Of a DNA stretch of 9,105 bases, positions 1-7,075 are shown piece by piece. Where the stretch lies: NCBI GenBank assembly GCA_030832695.1, contig JAURIP010000047.1:1-9105 (forward strand). The letters are read 5' to 3'. Position numbers and translations under genes: made by a program. The stretch is from Sediminibacterium sp. (lineage in GTDB: Bacteria; Bacteroidota; Bacteroidia; Chitinophagales; Chitinophagaceae). A model generated the notes under the pieces. It was not told the DNA's origin, did not search any database, and worked only from the letters and a program-made list of their open reading frames with translations. Position 1 is the first letter of the stretch. Each line of letters starts with the position of its first letter.

Positions 1-2
1 TA

Positions 3-935
3 ACCCTTGAAGCCAATTGGAAAAATATTCAATCCAATTTAAAAGGCGCTTTACCTCCTGCGCGCATCATGAACGAGGAAAGCAAAACCACAAGTATATT
101 AAGAGATTTATTAAATGAAGATTTTAATAAAATCGTGGTTAACGATAAAAAGATATTTGATATCACTTTAAGCTATTTACAAAGAATAGCCCCTGCCAAA
201 AGCAATATATTAAGTTTGTATGAGGGTGATCAGCCCATATTTGATCAATATGGTATTACCAAACAAGTAAAGTCCTCTTTTGGAAAAACGGTGAACCTAC
301 CTAGTGGCGCATACTTAATTATTGAACACACAGAGGCATTGCATGTCATTGATGTGAACAGTGGTTTTAAAAGTGTTTCTAATAACCAGGAAGAAAATGC
401 GCTGCAAACCAATATGGAAGCGGCTGAGGAAATTGCACGACAATTAAGATTAAGAGATATTGGTGGCATTATTGTGATTGATTTTATCGATATGAAATTA
501 CCTGAGCATAGACGCAAAGTGCAAGAGTCATTAGAGGATTTCATGAAAACAGATCGCGCCAGACATTCTGTATTACCAATTTCAAAATTTGGATTATTAC
601 AAGCGACCCGTCAACGTATTCGCCCTGAAGTAAATATTAATACCTCGGAAGATTGTCCTGCTTGTAATGGCACTGGCAAAATAACTTCTACTTTGTTATT
701 GGAAGATGAGATTGAAAAGAAAATGTCTTATTTGACCACCCATGGTCATAAATCATTGATTCTATTAGTTCATCCAATCATTCATTCGCATTTGACCAAA
801 GGTATATTTAACAATATCATCAAGCGTTGGAAAAATAAATATAAAATTAAATTAAAGTCACAGGCAGATAATTTGAGCCACTTAGTTGAATATAAATTCC
901 TAGATGAAAATTTGGAGGAAATTAAAATTTTTTAA
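3..935 (+). CDS. rng: Ribonuclease E/G family protein (RNase G-like), 5'-truncated by the window edge
   Basis: This is an endoribonuclease of the RNase E/G family, which cleaves single-stranded RNA in rRNA 5'-end maturation and mRNA decay in the cytoplasm. The reading frame is open from base 3, and the 22 codons before the first ATG (69) match the family (WKNI and LPPARI, ahead of the conserved SILRDLL), so that ATG is internal and the true start lies upstream. About 310 residues are visible; the N-terminal S1 domain is missing. Both catalytic metal-binding aspartates are present: one in IDVNSG (codon 351-353, with its companion Asn two codons later) and one in VIDFIDM (codon 480-482). EEIARQLRLRDIGG and DRAR..ISKFGLLQ are family signatures. 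The zinc-link CPACNGTG uses Cys codons at 654 and 663 and is followed by the C-terminal small domain. Gene symbol rng is by family resemblance; separating RNase G from a short RNase E needs the missing N-terminus. Confidence 0.95.
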   Translation, partial: TLEANWKNIQSNLKGALPPARIMNEESKTTSILRDLLNEDFNKIVVNDKKIFDITLSYLQRIAPAKSNILSLYEGDQPIFDQYGITKQVKSSFGKTVNLPSGAYLIIEHTEALHVIDVNSGFKSVSNNQEENALQTNMEAAEEIARQLRLRDIGGIIVIDFIDMKLPEHRRKVQESLEDFMKTDRARHSVLPISKFGLLQATRQRIRPEVNINTSEDCPACNGTGKITSTLLLEDEIEKKMSYLTTHGHKSLILLVHPIIHSHLTKGIFNNIIKRWKNKYKIKLKSQADNLSHLVEYKFLDENLEEIKIF

Positions 936-980
936 GCATAGCAAAGCCTTTTAAACTAGCTAAAAAGTATACCCCTTGTT

Positions 981-1027
981 ATATAAAATAAGCCTCCCTC
1001 GGTTTCCGAGGGAGGCTTATTTTATAT
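981..1027. terminator. Perfect 22-bp inverted repeat, bidirectional intrinsic terminator
   Basis: The left arm (981-1002) and right arm (1006-1027) are exact reverse complements over 22 bp, separated by a TTT loop (1003-1005). The loop-proximal half is GC-rich (GCCTCCCTCGG / CCGAGGGAGGC). The outer part is A on one side and T on the other (ATAAAATA / TATTTTAT), so transcripts from either strand end in a U-rich tract after a strong GC stem. It sits 45 nt past the RNase E/G stop codon and 15 nt past the stop of the converging lipoprotein gene, exactly where one hairpin would end both transcription units. The symmetry is seen in the sequence; termination in both directions is inferred. Confidence 0.9.
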
Positions 1028-1042
1028 GAATTAAACAATAAA

Positions 1043-1945
1043 TTATTGCTTTTGTAAAACCAAGGTATTGATGCCATAGTCAGCAGTACCATATTTAATA
1101 CCAATTTTTAATCCAATATAGCCAGTACAAGAAAACACATATCCAACAGTTCCTGAGGAAGGCATATAAGCTGAAGTAAGTTGACCGTAATCCGCAAATA
1201 CTACATTATTAGTGGCTAATTTTGCAGTACCAGTAGCTGGATCAATACTAATTACCAATGGACTTTTTAAATCACCATAAGCTGGATTAGGCCATACTTT
1301 TGACAAATTAATTTGATTCGCACCAGGACCATCCGTAACATCTACAATATCTCCAACGGACCAATCAGCCCAATCATCTTGTTTTACTTTATATTTTCCA
1401 GTCATTCCGCCTGTAAAAGGGCAAACAACATAAGCAGTCCATCTAAAACAACTGTTATAGTTTGAACTTGCTTCCAACGCCTGAAGTGTATTTGAAACAT
1501 CGTAGGTTTTATTGTCAGAAGTAACTACTTGATTATAGATAGTGTAAAATTGTCCAGGTGCAAACAGTGCTGCAGTCGTTTTTCCCAAGGCAGTAGCAAT
1601 TTCGGCACCAGTTACAGAAAGTTCAGTTGTTCCGCTTATAGGCACCGCCTTAATCAATTTCCATGTCTTAGGATCTGCGTTGGATGACTGAACAACAAAT
1701 AATTTTACTTCTTTGATCGTAACACCATTATTGTATGCATCTACTTTTACGCTTACTTTCGAAGTGCTGATAGCAGCGTAATTTAAGTTCAAATTAACCG
1801 TTGAATTAAGCGTTATATAGGCGCCCTTTCCAAAATTGGCAATGTCAGTAAAAGGATTAATCGTACTCAGATTTTCTTTCTCACAAGAAGAAGCGATCAA
1901 AGTAAAAGCAATTCCAATTAATAAATTATTTAATATTTTTTTCAT
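1043..1945 (-). CDS. Uncharacterised surface lipoprotein, third gene of the SusC/SusD operon
   Basis: I do not recognise this 300-residue protein as a named family. It begins with a lipoprotein signal peptide: MKK, a hydrophobic stretch (residues 4-18) and a lipobox-like ASSC with the lipidated Cys at residue 21. The charged run EKEN follows, which is compatible with Bacteroidota surface export. Residues about 40-155 read as beta-rich and Ig/FN3-like (alternating KVSVKVDAY, IKEVKLFVV, YTIYNQVV). Residues about 166-300 form a second beta-rich, aromatic region with DDWADWSVGD and a C-terminal GYIGLKIGIKYG segment. Apart from Cys21 there are three cysteines (166, 175, 273). The start lies 13 bp after the SusD-like stop, so it is almost certainly cotranscribed. 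Position and secretion suggest an accessory ligand-binding lipoprotein in the place SusE/SusF or surface glycan-binding proteins hold elsewhere. That role is inferred from context, not from homology. Confidence 0.85.
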   Translation of the reverse strand: MKKILNNLLIGIAFTLIASSCEKENLSTINPFTDIANFGKGAYITLNSTVNLNLNYAAISTSKVSVKVDAYNNGVTIKEVKLFVVQSSNADPKTWKLIKAVPISGTTELSVTGAEIATALGKTTAALFAPGQFYTIYNQVVTSDNKTYDVSNTLQALEASSNYNSCFRWTAYVVCPFTGGMTGKYKVKQDDWADWSVGDIVDVTDGPGANQINLSKVWPNPAYGDLKSPLVISIDPATGTAKLATNNVVFADYGQLTSAYMPSSGTVGYVFSCTGYIGLKIGIKYGTADYGINTLVLQKQ

Positions 1946-1958
1946 TGTTGCTTATTTT

Positions 1959-3647
1959 TTATTTGATGAAATTATCAGGGTTATTATCCCAAAATGCTTT
2001 ACTTACAGCTGTTCCTAATGCTCTTTGCACAGGCGCATTCAAATTTCGACCCACATAATCCTGTGGATACTGAAACAATCGAATAAATAGTCCTGGATTC
2101 GTAGCAAAAACGGTTGGCTGCATATTTTTAGGATATCCTGTTAATCTGTAATTATTATAAGCTTCCCAACCATTTCCCCATAAAGCAAGATAATATTCTT
2201 TCATTATCACTGCCAATTTATCTTCATTTGTAGCGGCAGCATCATATTGTGCCATTACAAGACTAACGTAATTATCTATAGTTGCAGTAGTGGGCGCAAA
2301 AGTAGCTGAAACAGATACGCCAACTGTAGCGGCGAAACCCGTTACTTTTGCTATTGAAGCCTTAAGCGCAGCAGTTAAAAAAGTTTTTGCTTGTGCTGCG
2401 CCTCCAGGAATAATACCCACAATTGCGGCTTCCGCATGAACAAAATAAGTAAACTCTGAGTTCCATATTGGTAAAATACCAGCACCCTTTCCACCCATTT
2501 CTAATTTAACCCCAGCAGCTTGATTTTGGTCAACTTCTCCACCAGCAGGATATACCCCCCAGGTTGTCTTAAATTGGCCATCAGGAGGTGTACCACCATT
2601 ATCACCATGGTCACGACCCCAATAACCTGCACCTACATAGCAATAGGGCATTTCAGCGGTGTAATTAGGAGGTCTTTGTAAATTAGTGCTGCAAAATAAA
2701 GTAATCTCATTTACATTCGCACCATTTGTATTTTGTCTATAAAAATAGTAGCGTTGTCTTGGATCAACCGTAGGTCCTTTAGGATTTACTGCAGTAACTG
2801 AGCCACTTTTTTCAGCAGCAACGGCCCACATGAACCAATCCCCCATATATTCACCAGCACCATTCGGCCCGTAGTTACCAGCATAATCAGGATGACGTGA
2901 ATCAGGTGAGGTTATATTGGTACCGTATTTAAAATTGAGATCTCCTGAAATTGTTTTGATTAGATCCCCTTCAGTTATCAATGCTGCAATCTTTGCATGT
3001 GAGGTTGCATCAACTTTGCGCGTTTGCATTAGTAATTTTAACTTCATTGTTTTAGAAGCTGTTATCCATTTAGCCGTACTTCCTCCATAAAAAACATCAT
3101 TGGCAGGAGCAGCACCCGAGGTTGAAAAATCTTTGATCGCATCGTCATATAAAAGTATTGCTTGCTCATAAATTTTAGCACTTGCATCTGTTTTTGGATT
3201 GGGATTTGCAACACCCAAAACAGCCTCAGAATAAGGAATATCACCAAAAGCATCTACTAATAAAGTAATTGTATACGCCTTCATGAATTTTGCCATACCT
3301 GATGCAGTATATCGTTTTTGTGCCTGAGCCAAAGGAATTAAGGCGTTCGCATTTTTCAAAATGGAGGTATAGCCTGTGTTCCATAAACCATTAAAAGAGC
3401 CTGGGTTGTAAGCACTGGAATAAGTTGGACCACCCCAAGCTTGTTGTCTAGTTAATTGACCACCTGTATTTGAAGCATCATCAAACAAATAAGAAAAACT
3501 TAGTTGTACCGAATTCAATAACAGGTCAACGTCAGCCGTAGATAATGAAGGTGAATTGGGATTCTCTAAGAGACTATCTAATTGTTTGCTACACGCTACT
3601 GCTGTTGTAAATAAGGTAGTAACAAGTATAATTTTTATAAATTTCAT
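1959..3647 (-). CDS. SusD/RagB-family outer-membrane lipoprotein (SusD-like_2 type)
   Basis: SusD-family proteins are surface lipoproteins that cap the SusC barrel and hand ligand to it. The 562 residues are full length for the family. The signal peptide ends in the lipobox AVAC (lipidated Cys19), followed by SKQLD and the typical early motif LLENPNSPSLSTADVDLLL (27-45). TPR-like helices are visible at 119-142 (FMKAYTITLLVDAFGDIPYSEA) and 159-174 (IYEQAILLYDDAIKDF). The segment DVFYGGSTAKWITASKTMKL (184-203) corresponds to the usual 'G..kW.k.a..l' block. The loop region 340-372 (GRDHGDNGGTPPDG, WGVYPAGG) resembles a subgroup motif I associate with SusD-like_2 proteins. The C-terminal ALWGNGWEAYNNYRLTGYP (488-506) is diagnostic of the superfamily. 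It starts 30 bp after the SusC-like stop behind an A-rich leader without a Shine-Dalgarno. The ligand cannot be told from the sequence. Confidence 0.95.
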   Translation of the reverse strand: MKFIKIILVTTLFTTAVACSKQLDSLLENPNSPSLSTADVDLLLNSVQLSFSYLFDDASNTGGQLTRQQAWGGPTYSSAYNPGSFNGLWNTGYTSILKNANALIPLAQAQKRYTASGMAKFMKAYTITLLVDAFGDIPYSEAVLGVANPNPKTDASAKIYEQAILLYDDAIKDFSTSGAAPANDVFYGGSTAKWITASKTMKLKLLMQTRKVDATSHAKIAALITEGDLIKTISGDLNFKYGTNITSPDSRHPDYAGNYGPNGAGEYMGDWFMWAVAAEKSGSVTAVNPKGPTVDPRQRYYFYRQNTNGANVNEITLFCSTNLQRPPNYTAEMPYCYVGAGYWGRDHGDNGGTPPDGQFKTTWGVYPAGGEVDQNQAAGVKLEMGGKGAGILPIWNSEFTYFVHAEAAIVGIIPGGAAQAKTFLTAALKASIAKVTGFAATVGVSVSATFAPTTATIDNYVSLVMAQYDAAATNEDKLAVIMKEYYLALWGNGWEAYNNYRLTGYPKNMQPTVFATNPGLFIRLFQYPQDYVGRNLNAPVQRALGTAVSKAFWDNNPDNFIK

Positions 3648-3677
3648 ATATTTTTATTTTATTTCTTTAGGTTAGTA

Positions 3678-6600
3678 TTAAAAAGTTACTCTTAAACTTA
3701 CACCCATTCTTCGAGCAGAAGGTCCATTAATAAATTCAAGACCTTTACCAGAACTAACCCCTAAACTACTTACTTCTGGATCGAAGTGTACATATTTAGG
3801 GAAATTAGGTGCGTAATACCATAAATTACTTCCGTTTGCACTTACAGTTAAGCTTCCAAAAGGCGTTTTTGACAACATCTTTTCAGGTAGAGTATAACTT
3901 AAGGACATATCACTAATTCTAACTACAGTTGCATCAAACATACCAGATTCGTCTGGACCAAACATATTGTTAAAGAATGCTTGCGTAGCACTTACTTGTT
4001 GGTTATTTACAGATCCATCTTCTTTCACACCTGGTAATATATAAGGAGCAGCTCTGTCAAATTCTGTATCCTTTGTAACACCTCGCGCTAATAATGCCCT
4101 TGTAGTTCCTGAATAAATATCGCCACCATCCGTATAATTCACTTGCATTCTGAAGCTAAACCCTTTATAAGTTAAACTAGATATACCAGTAAGTTGGTAG
4201 TTTGCATTTGGATCTCCAACAACAACGAGATTGTCCGTGTAAATATAATCTCCCCCAGAGTTAACAATACGCACTCCGTTTGCATCCCGCTTAAAACCAT
4301 AAGCTTTAATAACGCCCAATGGCATTCCATTGATGGCATAGTTACCTGGACTAGAATACCCCGCATAATTAATTTCCTTCAATTCTTTTGGTATATTCGA
4401 AACCATTGATCTATTTTGTGTCCAGTTAGCCGTTACTTCCCAAAGCCAATCTTTGCTTCTGATTATTTTATACGCAATTTGAACCTCGAAACCTTTGTTA
4501 TTTACATCGCCCGCATTAATTTGTTGGGCTGTAAAACCTGTAGATGGATCTAACAAACTTGTAAGTATTTGATCTTGAGCAGTTCGATTATAATAATGTA
4601 CGTCAAGCGATAATCTACTTTGAAATAATTTAGACTCAATACCGAATTCTGCCTCCTTTAATAATTCGGCTTTTAAAGCGCTATTCGGTAAAAAATTTCT
4701 AATACTATTTGAATTTAAAATGGTGCCTGCTACAGTTTGAAAACGTCGAGTGGATAGATCCAAAGCAGCTCTTGTAGAATAAGGTCCAGGGAATCTAGCT
4801 GAAGTTGCATAAGAAGCAGATAATTTTAAATAATTTATATTCTTTTTGTTTTGTAAGAAAGTGAAAGCCTCCGTTGGAATAAAGGATACGTTAGCACTTG
4901 GATATAGAATACTTCTGTTTTCAGCTTCCAAAGTTGAAGACCAAGAATTTCTTCCAGAAAGTGAAAGGTATAAATATTTTTTATAATCAAATACGCCTTG
5001 CGCATAAGCAGCTAAAGTTTGTTGTTGTGATTGATAATCCATATCGCCGCCGCCCTCATTTACAATATCATGCGTTACAAAGTTAGAGTGGTCTAATAAA
5101 CCAAACACCAATTGTTCCTCACTCTTCACACCAAATTGTTTGAACAAGACTTCCTTTGAAACGACACCACCCAATATATCAAAATTGATATCTTTGGTAA
5201 TTGCAATATTGGTATAAGCTGCATTTATTTCATGATTGAGAGTGGAATTATATGCAGTGGACGTTCTTAAGAAACCACGAGGATAATAAGAACCGCCTTT
5301 GTTTTGTGCATACATCTGGTCATTCGTATAATTGTCAAAGCCATAAGTATAAGTTAAGAAGAAATCTTTTTTGATGTCATACTTGGCTCTAACATTACCA
5401 ATGGTTCTTGATGTTTTGTCCTGATTAAACGCATTATGTAAAGTCCAGGTAGGATTTTGCATCCCATTATTGGCTCTATAGTATACATGAGAATGATCAA
5501 TAGGGTTTTCCCAAGGTAATCCAATTAAATCTACAGCCGTAGGAGTGTACATCACATCACTATATAAGGAAGGCGCACTTGAACCACTTCCAAAAGAAGG
5601 TGAAGTAGGTGGTGAATTAACATTGGTATTAGAATTATTTAAACTACCTGAAATAGTAATTTTATTAGTCAATTTTGCAGTACCCCCCATTCCTATATTA
5701 CTTTTTATAACGCCATTGCCAGTTACAAAACCTTGATCGTCCGTATAACCAAAGTTCACATTATAGCTTACATTTTTTCCGGAAGCCCCTTTAAAATTGA
5801 CAGAAGTGTTTTTAGTGCTACCGTCACGGAAAAAACGAGGTACACTATTATAAAACTTATATGGATAGGAAACATTACCCTTAAACTCTGGGAAAGCTGC
5901 ATATAAAGCGGCCCTATTATAAGGATGACTTACTAAGGTAGGAGGATCTGTGAATTTAGCACCCCAGTTGCTATAAAAAGCCAAACCTAAACTTAAATCA
6001 AAACCACCTCCATAGGAAGTATTGTATTCAGGAAGATTTGCAAACTGGTTAACAGAGTATGTTTGTGCAACAGTGACTTCTGATTTACCTCTTATTGCTC
6101 CTGATGATTGATTTTTTGTAGTCACCAAAATTACACCATTAGATCCACCCTCACCATATAATACAGTAGCACTTAATCCTTTCAATACGTCGATTGATTC
6201 TATATTATTGACATCTAAATCCAGAAATCTACTAGGAGCATTGTTACCATATACGAAGCTTGTTTGTTGATTCGTACCGCCATCAATGGGTACGCCATCC
6301 AATACCCATAAAGGTTGGGCATTACCACTGATCGTAGACAATCCACGAATGATTACATTGGTACCAGATCCAGCCAAACCACTTGTATTTAAAATATTTA
6401 CACCCGGAGCCTTACCATTTAATATACGAGCAACATCAATCTCAGGTTTTAATTCCAGGTCTTTCTTACCAATGGTTGATACCGCGTAACCCAATGCTTT
6501 CTTTTCCTTTTTAATACCTAATGCCGTTACAACCACTTCAGTTAATTCTTCTCTCAAAGCTTTAAGACTAAAGTTAGTAGTTGATTGTGCAGTGGCTTGT

Positions 6601-6842
6601 TTAGATTCAAAACCAACGCTACTAGCAGTAATGATACTACCTGCTTTAACGCTAATTCGATAGGTACCAGAAGCATCTGTAATTGTACGGTTGTTTGTTT
6701 GGGCTTTTTCTGTTACAACAGCACCTTCAATCGGCACATTTTTATCATCTGTCACTTTACCAGTAACAGTGATATTTTGCGCGATGGTCGCTTTGAATGA
6801 AAAAATAGCAACAAAGAAACTTAATAGTAGTTTTTTTCTCAT
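3678..6842 (-). CDS. SusC/RagA-family TonB-linked outer-membrane transporter
   Basis: This is a TonB-dependent outer-membrane barrel that imports ligands captured by its SusD partner. The 1054 residues are a normal length. Domain order: a Sec signal peptide at 1-22 (MRKK, then LLLSFFVAIFSF, cleavage near TIA-Q); a carboxypeptidase-regulatory-like domain at about 24-95 (ITVTGKVTDDKNVPIEGAVV); the TonB box/linker LTEVVVTALGIKKEKKALGYA at 100-120; and a plug domain at about 120-245. The plug carries APGVNI, IIRGLSTISGNAQPLWVLDG (164-183) and a SNGVILVTTK block ending near 243. A 22-strand-type barrel is expected to fill the rest, ending in the outer-membrane beta-signal RMGVSLRVTF with a terminal Phe. 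There is no N-terminal STN domain, so there is no sign of sigma/anti-sigma signalling through this protein. It is the first gene of the operon. The ATG at 6842 is chosen because the signal peptide begins there. The substrate is unknown. Confidence 0.96.
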   Translation of the reverse strand: MRKKLLLSFFVAIFSFKATIAQNITVTGKVTDDKNVPIEGAVVTEKAQTNNRTITDASGTYRISVKAGSIITASSVGFESKQATAQSTTNFSLKALREELTEVVVTALGIKKEKKALGYAVSTIGKKDLELKPEIDVARILNGKAPGVNILNTSGLAGSGTNVIIRGLSTISGNAQPLWVLDGVPIDGGTNQQTSFVYGNNAPSRFLDLDVNNIESIDVLKGLSATVLYGEGGSNGVILVTTKNQSSGAIRGKSEVTVAQTYSVNQFANLPEYNTSYGGGFDLSLGLAFYSNWGAKFTDPPTLVSHPYNRAALYAAFPEFKGNVSYPYKFYNSVPRFFRDGSTKNTSVNFKGASGKNVSYNVNFGYTDDQGFVTGNGVIKSNIGMGGTAKLTNKITISGSLNNSNTNVNSPPTSPSFGSGSSAPSLYSDVMYTPTAVDLIGLPWENPIDHSHVYYRANNGMQNPTWTLHNAFNQDKTSRTIGNVRAKYDIKKDFFLTYTYGFDNYTNDQMYAQNKGGSYYPRGFLRTSTAYNSTLNHEINAAYTNIAITKDINFDILGGVVSKEVLFKQFGVKSEEQLVFGLLDHSNFVTHDIVNEGGGDMDYQSQQQTLAAYAQGVFDYKKYLYLSLSGRNSWSSTLEAENRSILYPSANVSFIPTEAFTFLQNKKNINYLKLSASYATSARFPGPYSTRAALDLSTRRFQTVAGTILNSNSIRNFLPNSALKAELLKEAEFGIESKLFQSRLSLDVHYYNRTAQDQILTSLLDPSTGFTAQQINAGDVNNKGFEVQIAYKIIRSKDWLWEVTANWTQNRSMVSNIPKELKEINYAGYSSPGNYAINGMPLGVIKAYGFKRDANGVRIVNSGGDYIYTDNLVVVGDPNANYQLTGISSLTYKGFSFRMQVNYTDGGDIYSGTTRALLARGVTKDTEFDRAAPYILPGVKEDGSVNNQQVSATQAFFNNMFGPDESGMFDATVVRISDMSLSYTLPEKMLSKTPFGSLTVSANGSNLWYYAPNFPKYVHFDPEVSSLGVSSGKGLEFINGPSARRMGVSLRVTF

Positions 6843-6897
6843 GTTATTGTCAAAATTTTTGTTAATAAAGTCCGCTCTATTTTTAATGATTGTGCTA

Positions 6898-6921
6898 ATT
6901 TAAATAAATTATTTAAATAAA
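6898..6921. repeat. 11-bp direct repeat ATTTAAATAAA, two copies, 13-bp period
   Basis: Copies lie at 6898-6908 and 6911-6921, are identical, and are separated by TT. Each contains the palindrome ATTTAAAT. They sit 56-79 bp upstream of the SusC-like start codon, a plausible place for a promoter or operator. In DNA this AT-rich such repeats arise easily by chance, so function is only a possibility. Confidence 0.45.
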
Positions 6922-6930
6922 ATAACTATT

Positions 6931-7013
6931 TGTTAACATTATTTTAATTTTTCTATATATAATTATTATTTAATATTAATATTACATTATATATTTTTTA
7001 GATAAATGTTAAC
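6931..7013. repeat. Two TGTTAAC sites in the divergent promoter region
   Basis: The heptamer TGTTAAC, with a GTTAAC palindromic core, occurs at 6931-6937 and again at 7007-7013, a 76-bp offset. These account for much of the little G/C in an otherwise almost pure A/T tract, and one lies nearer each of the two divergent genes. They could be binding sites for one regulator, but two short matches are weak evidence. Confidence 0.3.
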
Positions 7014-7063
7014 GGATTTGCGCTATTTCGGTAAATACTGATATATATATTTAAGCAAGCGAT

Positions 7064-7071
7064 TATCTTTA
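7064..7071 (+). promoter_or_regulatory. Candidate Bacteroidota -7 element of radA
   Basis: TATCTTTA matches the Bacteroidota -7 consensus TAnnTTTG at all but the last base. It ends only 4 bases before the radA ATG, so a transcript starting at the usual distance would be leaderless or nearly so. I see no good TTTG/TTG -33 element at the expected spacing, because the DNA there is an AT dinucleotide run (7041-7050). No Shine-Dalgarno precedes the ATG, which fits a leaderless start. Confidence 0.4.
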
Positions 7072-7075
7072 CAGC

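Larger units (their letters stand above)
6843..7075. promoter_or_regulatory. Divergent AT-rich control region between the SusC-like gene and radA
   Basis: This 233-bp gap must hold the operon promoter (- strand) and the radA promoter (+ strand). Bases 6901-7000 contain only five G or C, by hand count. No convincing TTTG...TAnnTTTG pair for the operon is visible on the - strand, so its promoter cannot be placed. The - strand leader nearest the ATG is A/T-rich with no Shine-Dalgarno, as is usual in Bacteroidota. The repeats inside it are listed separately. The regulatory role is inferred from position. Confidence 0.6.

Noticed and set aside
245..544. 99-codon reverse-strand reading frame inside the RNase E/G gene
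   Set aside because: It is antisense to the catalytic core and is explained as a by-product of coding constraint on the other strand.
69..935. ATG at 69 as the real start of the RNase E/G gene
   Set aside because: The frame is open from base 3 and the residues before the ATG fit the family, so this Met is internal and the gene is cut by the window edge.
6831..6837. Run of seven A (on the coding strand) at codons 3-4 of the SusC-like gene, as a frameshift or slippage site
   Set aside because: Lys-rich signal-peptide starts often give such runs, the frame continues intact for 1054 codons, and nothing suggests programmed slippage.
6851..6861. Short inverted repeat CAAAATTTTTG next to the SusC-like start
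   Set aside because: Five-bp A/T arms with a one-base centre are expected by chance in such AT-rich DNA and cannot form a hairpin.
7041..7050. AT dinucleotide run upstream of radA as a microsatellite
   Set aside because: Five AT units in AT-rich DNA are not notable by themselves.
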